From Fen-1308 sp035319185 (GTDB lineage: Bacteria > Nitrospirota > Thermodesulfovibrionia > Thermodesulfovibrionales > Dissulfurispiraceae): DNA of 24,391 nt. The notes under the pieces were generated by a model. It was not told the origin of the DNA. It did no database searches and saw only the letters and a program-made list of their open reading frames with translations. The stretch covers positions 1 to 24,391 of the forward strand of contig DATHDF010000029.1 of assembly GCA_035319185.1 (NCBI GenBank), given 5' to 3'. The translations under genes were made by a program, and so were the position numbers. Shown piece after piece: positions 1-6,565 of this stretch (the first letter of the stretch is position 1; every line of letters starts with the position of its first letter).

Positions 1-1
1 T

Positions 2-376
2 ATGGCGGGAATCATGAGGCTCACTTATCCCACGGGGGTCAAGATCATACGAATGCCCTGCACGGGCAAGCTCGACCACGCCTATGTCCTCAGGGCCTTT
101 GAAAAAGGGGTGGACGGCGTCTTTGTCGCGGGCTGACTCCAAGGTCAATGTCATTACCTGGAAGGTAATACAAACGCAGCAAAGAGGGTGAAACATATCA
201 AGAAGCTCCTGCTTAACGTTGGCATCGATCCGGAGAGGCTCGAAATGTTCAACCTCTCAGCTGCCATGGGACCGAGATGGGCAGAGATATGCAGGGACTT
301 TACAGAACGCATAAAACAGCTCGGCCCCTCGCCGGTCAGGATTGCGATAGAAAAAAAGAGGAGAACAAACCAATGA
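2..376 (+). CDS. mvhD: MvhD/VhuD-type hydrogenase iron-sulfur (delta) subunit, selenocysteine-containing, 5' end outside window
   Basis: MvhD family proteins pass electrons between a hydrogenase or dehydrogenase and a heterodisulfide-reductase-like (HdrA) partner through a [2Fe-2S] centre. The visible reading frame starts at base 2 and lacks the family's N-terminal Cys-rich stretch, so the gene begins upstream. It reads MPCTGKLD, then VDGVFVAG, an in-frame TGA at 134-136, then LQGQCHYLEGN and the conserved C-terminal half with ERLEMFNLSAAMGPR. Family members normally have Cys where the TGA stands (GC-x5-CHY). Homology continues without interruption after the TGA, so I read it as selenocysteine, not a stop. 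A hairpin fitting a bacterial SECIS follows at 149-172. The stop TGA (374-376) overlaps the metV start in ATGA. A conventional gene caller would report only an orphan C-terminal fragment from 188. Selenocysteine is known in archaeal VhuD; its use here is inferred from sequence. Confidence 0.85.
134..136 (+). other. In-frame UGA selenocysteine codon
   Basis: The TGA interrupts the mvhD frame exactly at the first Cys of the family motif GC-x5-CHY. Both sides of it match the MvhD family in one frame, with no shift. A hairpin starts 12 nt downstream and its loop is 23 nt downstream. Recoding needs selA, selB, selC and selD elsewhere in the genome, which this window cannot show. Confidence 0.82.
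149..172 (+). promoter_or_regulatory. Bacterial SECIS-like hairpin
   Basis: A perfect 7-bp stem, ATTACCT (153-159) with AGGTAAT (163-169), closes a GGA loop (160-162). The stem can extend by TGT (149-151) pairing with ACA (170-172) around one bulged C at 152. There are 23 nt between the UGA and the loop, and the first loop base is G. Both fit the general description of bacterial SECIS elements, which are recognised by SelB. The hairpin lies inside the coding sequence, as is normal in bacteria. Confidence 0.75.
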
Positions 377-1083
377 TAGTAGGCCAACAGAAACCTATTG
401 AAGAACTGTGGGGAATGGTTAAAGGCTTTAAGAAGATATTGGTTTTCGGGTGCAATACCTGCGTTGCAGTCTGCCACGCTGGAGGAGGTAAAGAGGCTGA
501 GATAATCGCCTCTCTCCTTCGAATCAAGGCCGCTGAAGAGGGGATCGAGATGACCGTGGAGCACGGGGCCTGTGAGCGGCAGTGCGAACCCGAGTTTTTC
601 ATGCCCTCGATTGACAGATTCAAAGCCCAGGACGTCATCCTTTCGACGGCATGTGGCGTCGGCGTCAATCTCATGGCATCGCAGATCGGCGATATGCCGG
701 TGTACCCGGGCCTGAACACCTCGTTTTATGGCGCCGTGCCCAAGGCTGGATTTTTCACCGAGATGTGCGGCGGCTGCGGGAACTGCGTGCTGCACCTGAC
801 CGGGGGCATATGCCCGATCGTTCGCTGCTCCAAATCCCTTCTCAACGGCCCATGCGGCGGTACGAACGAAGGCAAATGCGAGGTGAGCAACGAGATAGAC
901 TGCGCATGGTACCTCATAATCGAGAAGATGAAGAAGATAGGCCAGCTCGAAAAGCTTTTCGAGATACAACCGCCCAAAGACTGGGCAACAGCCTATGCAG
1001 GCGGCCCCAGGAGAATAGTTATCGAACATATAGCGGAGCTTGAAGCCAAAGAAAATATTGCGCAAGGGGAGGGCAAGCAATGA
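373..1083 (+). CDS. metV: MetV, zinc/Fe-S subunit of methylene-tetrahydrofolate reductase
   Basis: This 236-residue protein is the MetV-type partner of MetF (methylene-tetrahydrofolate reductase C-terminal domain family). It is thought to link MetF to other electron carriers in Wood-Ljungdahl organisms. It is very Cys-rich: C27, C30 and C34 (GCNTCVAVC), C67 and C71, C94, then a C-terminal cluster with MCGGCGNC (132-138), GGICPIVRC (147-152), GPCGG (161) and C169 and C177. These are likely Fe-S and zinc ligands. The ATG at 373 overlaps the mvhD stop (ATGA) and follows a GAGGAG ribosome site near 358-363. The stop overlaps the metF start in the same way. Translational coupling suggests MvhD, MetV and MetF are made together and act as one complex, as proposed for Moorella-type MetFV-HdrABC-MvhD. 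Confidence in the family is high; the exact ligands are inferred. Confidence 0.9.
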   Translation: MIVGQQKPIEELWGMVKGFKKILVFGCNTCVAVCHAGGGKEAEIIASLLRIKAAEEGIEMTVEHGACERQCEPEFFMPSIDRFKAQDVILSTACGVGVNLMASQIGDMPVYPGLNTSFYGAVPKAGFFTEMCGGCGNCVLHLTGGICPIVRCSKSLLNGPCGGTNEGKCEVSNEIDCAWYLIIEKMKKIGQLEKLFEIQPPKDWATAYAGGPRRIVIEHIAELEAKENIAQGEGKQ

Positions 1084-2060
1084 AATCCGGAAGCAATCTC
1101 GAACGGGTCATCCTGAGCGGAAATCCGGCTGTTACAGCCGAACTTGGCCCCCCTATGAGCGCATCGCCGGACGAGGTCGTCCACAAGGCCCATATCCTTA
1201 AGGGTTTTTGCGATGCGGCAAATATCACCGATTGCCAGACAGCTGTCGTTCGCATATCGAGCATCGCAGCCGCATTCATTGCCTATCGCGAGGGATTGGA
1301 GCCGGTCATGCAGATGACATGCCGCGACCGTAACCGCATAGCAATGCAGGCCGACCTTTTAGGCGCAGCGGCATTGGGCCTGAAAAATTGCCTTTGCATT
1401 GCCGGTGATCACCAGAAATTCGGCTCAGCCGGTAAGCTGAAGGGTCATCCGGGTGCGAAGAACGTCTATGATGTCGATACCACCCAGCTTGTAGGCATCC
1501 TCAAGAAGATGCGCGACGAGGGTTTGCAGCAGGGCGGCGACAAACTCGAAGTGCCCCCGAAGTTCTTTATCGGCGCCACATGGACGCCAATGGGCGACCC
1601 GATGGACTTCAGGCCGTACAACCTGAAGAAAAAGGTCGATGCAGGCGCTGAATTCATCCAGACCCAGGGCATCTACGATATGGAGCTGTTCAAGTCCCAG
1701 TGCGAAAAGGCGCGAAATCTCGGCGTCCTCGAAAAAACGGCCCTCCTTGCAGGTATCATAGTGCCGAAGAGCGCCATGATGCTCAAGTACATGGATACAA
1801 GCGTTTCGGGCGTGACTGTTCCGAAGGCGCTGATCGACCGCATGGCCAAGGCAAAGGCTGCAGCAGGCGACGACAAGAAGAAAGCGAAGGAGCTACAGGA
1901 AGAAGAGGGTATTAAGATCACGGTTGAGCTGATCCATCAGGCACTTGAAATACCTGGGGTCAAGGGCGTGCATGTGCAGGCAATAGACTGGGAGCCTGCG
2001 ATCGAAAAGATCGTTAAGGCGGCCGGACTTTATCCGAGGCCGAATATTCCGGCTGAATAA
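1080..2060 (+). CDS. metF: Methylene-tetrahydrofolate reductase (MetF family)
   Basis: The 326-residue product is a MetF-type flavoprotein TIM barrel that reduces 5,10-methylene-THF to 5-methyl-THF in the cytoplasm, in the methyl branch of the Wood-Ljungdahl pathway. Family signatures are the N-terminal VTAELGPPMSASPDEV, the MQMTCRDRNR segment (about 79-88) with its folate/flavin-contact residues, the LCIAGDH motif, and the AEFIQTQGIYD strand. The ATG at 1080 overlaps the metV stop (ATGA) and follows a GGGGAGGG ribosome site at 1066-1073. It is the last gene of the unit: an intrinsic terminator begins 20 bases after its stop. A role in methionine synthesis alone is possible, but the mvhD-metV neighbours argue for acetyl-CoA pathway use, in either direction. 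Confidence 0.93.
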   Translation: MKSGSNLERVILSGNPAVTAELGPPMSASPDEVVHKAHILKGFCDAANITDCQTAVVRISSIAAAFIAYREGLEPVMQMTCRDRNRIAMQADLLGAAALGLKNCLCIAGDHQKFGSAGKLKGHPGAKNVYDVDTTQLVGILKKMRDEGLQQGGDKLEVPPKFFIGATWTPMGDPMDFRPYNLKKKVDAGAEFIQTQGIYDMELFKSQCEKARNLGVLEKTALLAGIIVPKSAMMLKYMDTSVSGVTVPKALIDRMAKAKAAAGDDKKKAKELQEEEGIKITVELIHQALEIPGVKGVHVQAIDWEPAIEKIVKAAGLYPRPNIPAE

Positions 2061-2080
2061 AATTATTGCAGTAATAATCA

Positions 2081-2110
2081 AAAGGCGGTGGAGAAATCCA
2101 CCGCCTTTTT
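2081..2110 (+). terminator. Rho-independent terminator after metF
   Basis: An 11-bp perfect stem, AAAGGCGGTGG (2081-2091) with CCACCGCCTTT (2098-2108), closes a 6-nt loop and runs into T's at 2106-2110. It lies 20 bases past the metF stop and ends the mvhD-metV-metF transcript. Confidence 0.93.
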
Positions 2111-2148
2111 GCATGCAGCATTCTGAAAAATACAGAGGAGGGGTTCAA

Positions 2149-2608
2149 ATGAAAAGGAAACTTATTGTGCTCGTCGGCATCCTGATGATGATTTCAATAT
2201 GTGGATGTCTCTACGATGATAGCAGAGAAAACAGCCTCAGTAGCAGCTCCGCCAGATGTGGAAAAGTTTAGTTTCGATCTTTCAACACCTAATAGAGATA
2301 CAGGGAGTTTTATCGTTCAATGCAGGCAACCATCTTATCAGATATCGGTTGAAAGATATGCAATTAAGATCGATTCCAACTCTCCGCTGGTCGTTTCCAA
2401 GCAAAGTGATACTAATATAAAACTAGACGTCGGGAAACATAGCCTAAAATTTTATGCTGTATCTAGCAAATCGGAAGAAAGCGAAAAGGTTTCCTTCGGC
2501 AAACCAACTACCAGAGAAATTGTAATAACTAAAGGTCAAGTACAAAAACTCAAATATACCGGCCCATATCGATTGTTCGGGGAAGGCAAGGTTGAGGAAG
2601 TTCAATAA
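2149..2608 (+). pseudogene. Small lipoprotein gene with a frameshift just after the lipobox
   Basis: The family is not recognised. A strong ribosome site (GAGGAGGGG, 2135-2143) precedes the ATG at 2149. This frame encodes a lipoprotein signal peptide, MKRKL, a hydrophobic run and ISICGC, then runs to a TAG about 40 codons in. The adjoining +1 frame is open to 2608 and gives a soluble beta-rich body of about 130 residues, which could also start at GTG 2201 but has no ribosome site there. Dropping one base near 2210-2212 would join them as ICGC-STMIAEK, a sensible lipobox and mature start. So either one base was inserted (a recent pseudogene or an assembly error), or a frameshift is used in expression. 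Base composition is visibly AT-richer than its neighbours, suggesting a different origin. The gene sits alone between the metF terminator and the convergent kinase gene. Confidence 0.6.
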
Positions 2609-2674
2609 GTACATGATACCTCGACTGATGGGGTAGCACTCTGAAAACCACCCCCCCTGTTAAATGGAGCATGT

Positions 2675-3781
2675 CTACCTTACGTCCCTTATTATGGAGC
2701 GAATGGCTGTTTCCTGCGCTTCGATGCTCTCGGCAAGTTTGAATTGCACGAGCGCCCTCTGCAGATTGTGGCCTTCGCGCCTGGTCTTGAAATAAACATC
2801 GCCCTCCAGGTGATCGGTGAAAAAACGAAGGCCCAGCTCGAATGCTATCAGGCGGATGGCATCAAACAGATATTCATAGTCCGACGTCAGAAGAAAGTCT
2901 CTTGCCTGAGAAAGATACCCACGAAGAATGGCGCTGCAGAGGGCCGGCTCGAACCTTACACTCTCCAGGTTGTCAACTTCTTCGCCCAGAGGATTGCACG
3001 CAGACCGCAGACAGTCACCGATGTCATAGTGGACAAGCCCCGGCTTGACGGTATCAAGATCTATCATTCCCACGGCCTGACGCGTCGAAGTGTCAATCAA
3101 TACATTGTTGACCTTTGGATCGCCGTGCATTGTCCTGACACGCAGATGGCCGCGCGTCTTTGCATCTTCAAGCACCGGTGCAAGCGGCCGCCGGGCTTCT
3201 ATGAACCGAACGCAATATCTCTCATCAGGAGAATTCACAGATCTTTTTCTCCTGATATCATCGAAGTTCAGCAGATATTGCGGCGCGATATGGAACCCTT
3301 CAAGAGTATCAGCAAGCATATAAGGCGGCAGGTCGCTTACAAGATTATGAAACATGCCGAGCGCAAACCCTATCTCTTCCGCATGTGCCTCGTTCCGCAC
3401 TGCGTCGAAGGTCTCGGCATCTCCGATAAAACTGATGGCCCGCCAGAAAGAGCCGCGATCATCAATCAAATGGTCCTGCCCGTCCACTGAGCGAATCACT
3501 ACCGGGGTCTCCCAGCGTCTGCCGTTCGGCAAAGAAATATTACGTATTCGCGCATTGATATGTTCCGTAACTGCAAGCATGTTCTTCATGACAAGATCCG
3601 GCTGCCTGAAGACATGTGTGTTGAGACGCTGCAGGATGAAGCGTTCTTTGCCGGAAGCAAGCGTCACCAGAAATGTGTCGTTTATATTGCCGCTCCCGAA
3701 GGGCTGAACGGCAGTAACCGGGCCGGTAGTCGCAAACCGGACGGCAATGGCGCGAAGATCATCAGGGAGTTTGTCATTCAT
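2675..3781 (-). CDS. Phosphotransferase family sugar kinase, N-acetylhexosamine 1-kinase-like
   Basis: The 368-residue protein has the APH/choline-kinase fold. Residues 29-37 (GSGNINDTF) form the nucleotide loop. Residues 50-67 (LQRLNTHVFRQPDLVMKN) resemble the start of NahK-type N-acetylhexosamine 1-kinases. HGDPKVNN (219-226) supplies the catalytic Asp and Asn, and IDLDT (240-244) the Mg-binding Asp. NahK phosphorylates GlcNAc or GalNAc at C1; the substrate here is not proven, and other phosphotransferases share these motifs. It is transcribed away from the secreted alpha/alpha-toroid protein gene across a 187-bp region with a CRP-like site, so uptake or salvage of an amino sugar is a reasonable guess. 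The ATG at 3781 is the only start that keeps the whole nucleotide-binding lobe with a short leader. Confidence 0.72.
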   Translation of the reverse strand: MNDKLPDDLRAIAVRFATTGPVTAVQPFGSGNINDTFLVTLASGKERFILQRLNTHVFRQPDLVMKNMLAVTEHINARIRNISLPNGRRWETPVVIRSVDGQDHLIDDRGSFWRAISFIGDAETFDAVRNEAHAEEIGFALGMFHNLVSDLPPYMLADTLEGFHIAPQYLLNFDDIRRKRSVNSPDERYCVRFIEARRPLAPVLEDAKTRGHLRVRTMHGDPKVNNVLIDTSTRQAVGMIDLDTVKPGLVHYDIGDCLRSACNPLGEEVDNLESVRFEPALCSAILRGYLSQARDFLLTSDYEYLFDAIRLIAFELGLRFFTDHLEGDVYFKTRREGHNLQRALVQFKLAESIEAQETAIRSIIRDVR

Positions 3782-3852
3782 GGCGCTTTTCCTTCATGAG
3801 CAGTTCTAGTTTAGCACACAGAAGCGCAAAGACCGCTCCATCCCGCATCTGT

Positions 3853-3868
3853 CGTGACATAGCTCACA
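3853..3868. promoter_or_regulatory. CRP/FNR-family-like operator between divergent genes
   Basis: CGTGA (3853-3857), six bases, then TCACA (3864-3868) match the CRP consensus TGTGA-N6-TCACA at 9 of 10 core positions. The flanks are partly symmetric (ATCTGT before, ACAGAT overlapping the right arm). The site lies 72 bp before the kinase start and about 100 bp before the plus-strand gene. A possible -10 for the plus gene (TATGAT, 3895-3900) lies about 27 bp downstream of it. Which regulator binds, and whether it activates or represses, is unknown. Confidence 0.45.
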
Positions 3869-3968
3869 GATAAGCTTCTTAAAAGGTCCTATCCTATGAT
3901 TACGGTCCTTGAGCCTTATCTGCAAATTGGACAAGCCCTGAGATCAGAAAGCTTTCGGAGGTGCCGCA

Positions 3969-5042
3969 GTGATCATACCGGCAATAAAAATCCCCATAAT
4001 ATGTCTGGCTTTGTTAAGCCTGTTTAGCTTCAGCACCTCCGCTTTTGCCGCAGATTCCGCGCAGGATGCCCTTGTCCGGTTCGCCGACCGAATCCTTTCA
4101 AACCAGCTGCCTGACGGCGCGATAGTAATGGGCGACCCAACCTTTCCACCCTTTCAGGTCATGCCGTATTTCAGCAATCTGGCCGCTTTCGGACTGATGA
4201 GGGCTTATGATATCACCTACGACCCGCGCTATCTGAATGCAGCGCAAGCCTGGGCCGTCTGGTATATCGGCCACCAGAACCCGGACGGAACGGTTTACGA
4301 TTACTTCGGACAGGTCGGGCAATGGACGCCCACCTATGATTATGATTCGACGGACTCATACGCATCGACATTTCTTGAGGTAACGCAGAAAATCCTCTTA
4401 TATACGCCTGCCGATCAGCCGGTCGCTCAAATGCTGGCGCAAGCGGTGCCGGGGCTGCTTTATGCCCAGCAGCTCACCATGCTGCCCAACGGCCTGACAC
4501 TCGCAAAACCGGGATATGATTTTGCTTACCTGGAGGACAACGTAGAGGGCTATCGGGGCATGATCGCCGCGTCGGAAATCCCTTCATGGGACCGGACAGG
4601 TCGGCCAGACCCCGCAGAACAGGCTGAAGACACCAGATATGCAATCGAGACCCTGCTATTCAAATCTCGGGCGCCGATGCATTATGTTATTGGCGTTGCT
4701 TCCTATGGAATGAGTGAGGACATCTCAAACTGGAAACGCTGGTATCCTGACCAGCAGGCTCAGCTCATGGCGGTTGCCTGGCTGCCGCTAAGTGCCGACA
4801 GGACAGGATTATTCAATTATATGAAGGGCCGGTTCTATTCTGCGCTGCCGGGCATGATCTCAAACGAGACCCAGTTCGATAAGATTGTCTGGTGGGCAAT
4901 GGCGGCCCAGAATGTGGGTGACGCTGCAGCGGCAAGACAACTCGCAGGCAAGCTGATTGCATATAAGCCAATAGCGGCGTTTTATAACGTAGGTCTCAAC
5001 GGCCACGCATGCAGGGTGCTGGCCGATATGATCAAGAAATAA
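3969..5042 (+). CDS. Secreted protein, likely (alpha/alpha) six-hairpin toroid glycosidase-like
   Basis: A 357-residue exported protein. Residues 1-27 form a signal peptide with a hydrophobic core and an AFA|AD cleavage site. The rest is a run of Trp/Tyr-rich helices with repeating hairpin texture (for example AAQAWAVWYIGHQNPDG, then DSTDSYASTFLEVT), which resembles (alpha/alpha) toroid glycoside hydrolase folds. D/E-rich loops such as YDYDSTDSY and WDRTGRPDPAEQAEDTRY could hold a sugar site, but I cannot name catalytic residues or a GH family. The start is GTG 3969, preceded by GGAGG at 3957-3961. It is divergent from a sugar kinase gene and convergent with the efflux operon. It could equally be a non-enzymatic toroid protein. 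Confidence 0.6.
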   Translation: MIIPAIKIPIICLALLSLFSFSTSAFAADSAQDALVRFADRILSNQLPDGAIVMGDPTFPPFQVMPYFSNLAAFGLMRAYDITYDPRYLNAAQAWAVWYIGHQNPDGTVYDYFGQVGQWTPTYDYDSTDSYASTFLEVTQKILLYTPADQPVAQMLAQAVPGLLYAQQLTMLPNGLTLAKPGYDFAYLEDNVEGYRGMIAASEIPSWDRTGRPDPAEQAEDTRYAIETLLFKSRAPMHYVIGVASYGMSEDISNWKRWYPDQQAQLMAVAWLPLSADRTGLFNYMKGRFYSALPGMISNETQFDKIVWWAMAAQNVGDAAAARQLAGKLIAYKPIAAFYNVGLNGHACRVLADMIKK

Positions 5043-5045
5043 AGA

Positions 5046-5069
5046 GAACGACCCGCAGAATTATCGTTC
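5046..5069. repeat. Short inverted repeat between convergent genes
   Basis: GAACGA (5046-5051) and TCGTTC (5064-5069) form a 6-bp stem with a 12-nt loop between the stop of the secreted protein gene and the end of the efflux operon. There is no clear T-run on either side, so it is at best a weak bidirectional terminator. Confidence 0.3.
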
Positions 5070-6548
5070 CGATTGCCGGGCCTGACTAAGAGAAGACCCT
5101 TCCCAGCCGCCGCCAAGCGCCTTGATGAGTAGCACACTGGCCGCCATTCGACGTCCGGCGATGTCCAGCGCAGTGCGCTCGTTATTTAATGCGATGGCCT
5201 GTACAGTTACTACGTCGAGGTAACTGACAGTACCCGCCCTGTACTGATTGGTAGTGAGCGCCACCGCTTGCCTGGCTGCTTTCACCGCTTCATCCTGCAC
5301 CAGGGCTTCTTCCTCCAGTATTCTTAGTGCCGCAAGATTGTCCTCAACCTCCTGAAACCCCGTAAGGACAGTCTGCCTATATGAGGCCACATCGGCGTCA
5401 TAAGCCGCCCTTGCCTGCTCCGTTAGAGACGCCCTGAGCCCGCCGTCAAACACTGTTTCAAGGATGTTCGCGCCGACCGACCAAAACCTGTTGGGCCATG
5501 TGAGCCATTTCGACAGATGAGAAGATTCGAAGCCACCGGATGCAGAGAGCGTTATATTCGGATAATATGCTGCTATTGCCACGCCGATCTGGGCATTCGC
5601 GGCAGCAACACGCCTCTCGGCGGCAGCTATGTCGGGCCTGCGTTCGAGCAGTTCAGACGGCATTCCGACCGGTATTCGGGGCGGATAAGCCGAAAGCGGA
5701 GATTCGGGAATCGAAAAAACAGACGCTGGTTTGCCGATGAGCAGGGCAATCGCGTGCTCGATCTGGGCCCGCTGGATGCCTATGTCGATTGCCTGGGCCT
5801 GCGCCGTCCTGAGCTGAGTTTCAGCCTGCAGCACATCGGCCCTCGATGCTACGCCGTTTGCATAGCGGTTCCTTGTCATATCGAGGAATGTCTGATAGGC
5901 GCTCACGGTCGATGCAAACATCTGCTTCTGCGCGTCAAGAGTGCACAGCTGGAAATAGTTCTGGGCGAGTTCCGCCTGCGCGCTCAGGCTAAGAGACTCG
6001 AGGTCGGCAGCGCTTGCCTGAGCAGTTGCCTCGCTCGCCTCGACGCTGCGGCGCACCTTGCCCCATATGTCCGGCTCCCATGATGCGCTTCCGGACAAAA
6101 GATAATCCGAGGCTGTGGACGACGATCGCGCTGCAGAGAGTCCCGCGCCACTTATGGCCCTGCGCGAACGAGTGTACGATGCATCAGCCGCAACTGTTGG
6201 GAAGTACGCTGCACGCGCGGCCTGCACAAGCGCGCGGGCCTGCCGATACTGGGCCTCTGCAGCCGCGATGTTCTGATTCGATATCCTGACCTGTTCTTCC
6301 AAGGCGTTCAGTGCCTTGTCGCCGAATACCTCCCACCAGACACCGCGCCTGATATCATCAGTAGGACGGGCGACTTTCCATTCCGTGCCGTCAGTTTCCT
6401 TGAATGAAGGCGGCGTTTCAGCCGTCGGTCTTACATAATCCGGCCCGACAGTACAGCCTGTCAGCAATGCGCAGGACACCGCGGCAACGATCAGCGGCTT
6501 CAGCCCGCGCCTTTTACGGAGTTCGCCTGTTGACTTTTGTCCTATCAT
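5061..6548 (-). CDS. RND efflux outer-membrane factor lipoprotein (NodT/OprM family)
   Basis: The 495-residue TolC-like channel is the outer-membrane exit duct of the MdtABC pump. A lipoprotein signal ends in LLTGC (Cys32) followed by TVGPDYVRP, the typical NodT/OprM N-terminus. Two related halves follow, with GVWWEVFGD, an Ala-rich coiled-coil region, and the second-half PSELLERRPDIAAAERRVAAANAQIGVA. The chosen ATG at 6548 follows an AAGGAAGGAAG ribosome site and lies 17 bp after the mdtC stop. The frame stays open upstream to 6845, but that extension overlaps mdtC and is low-complexity, so it is rejected. This is the last gene of the operon. E. coli mdtABC uses the unlinked TolC; here a dedicated channel is supplied. 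Confidence 0.93.
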   Translation of the reverse strand: MIGQKSTGELRKRRGLKPLIVAAVSCALLTGCTVGPDYVRPTAETPPSFKETDGTEWKVARPTDDIRRGVWWEVFGDKALNALEEQVRISNQNIAAAEAQYRQARALVQAARAAYFPTVAADASYTRSRRAISGAGLSAARSSSTASDYLLSGSASWEPDIWGKVRRSVEASEATAQASAADLESLSLSAQAELAQNYFQLCTLDAQKQMFASTVSAYQTFLDMTRNRYANGVASRADVLQAETQLRTAQAQAIDIGIQRAQIEHAIALLIGKPASVFSIPESPLSAYPPRIPVGMPSELLERRPDIAAAERRVAAANAQIGVAIAAYYPNITLSASGGFESSHLSKWLTWPNRFWSVGANILETVFDGGLRASLTEQARAAYDADVASYRQTVLTGFQEVEDNLAALRILEEEALVQDEAVKAARQAVALTTNQYRAGTVSYLDVVTVQAIALNNERTALDIAGRRMAASVLLIKALGGGWEGSSLSQARQSER

Positions 6549-6565
6549 AACGCTTCCTTCCTTGA

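Noticed and set aside
188..376. Stand-alone 62-residue gene before metV
   Set aside because: It is the C-terminal half of mvhD after the selenocysteine codon, with no separate start signal.
154..1080. Minus-strand open frame of about 308 codons opposite metV
   Set aside because: It mirrors the clearly conserved mvhD-metV coding sequence, matches no family and has no plausible start context.
2609..2674. GGGGT and ACCCC arms as a terminator between convergent genes
   Set aside because: The stem is only 5 bp with a long loop and no T-run; too weak to call.
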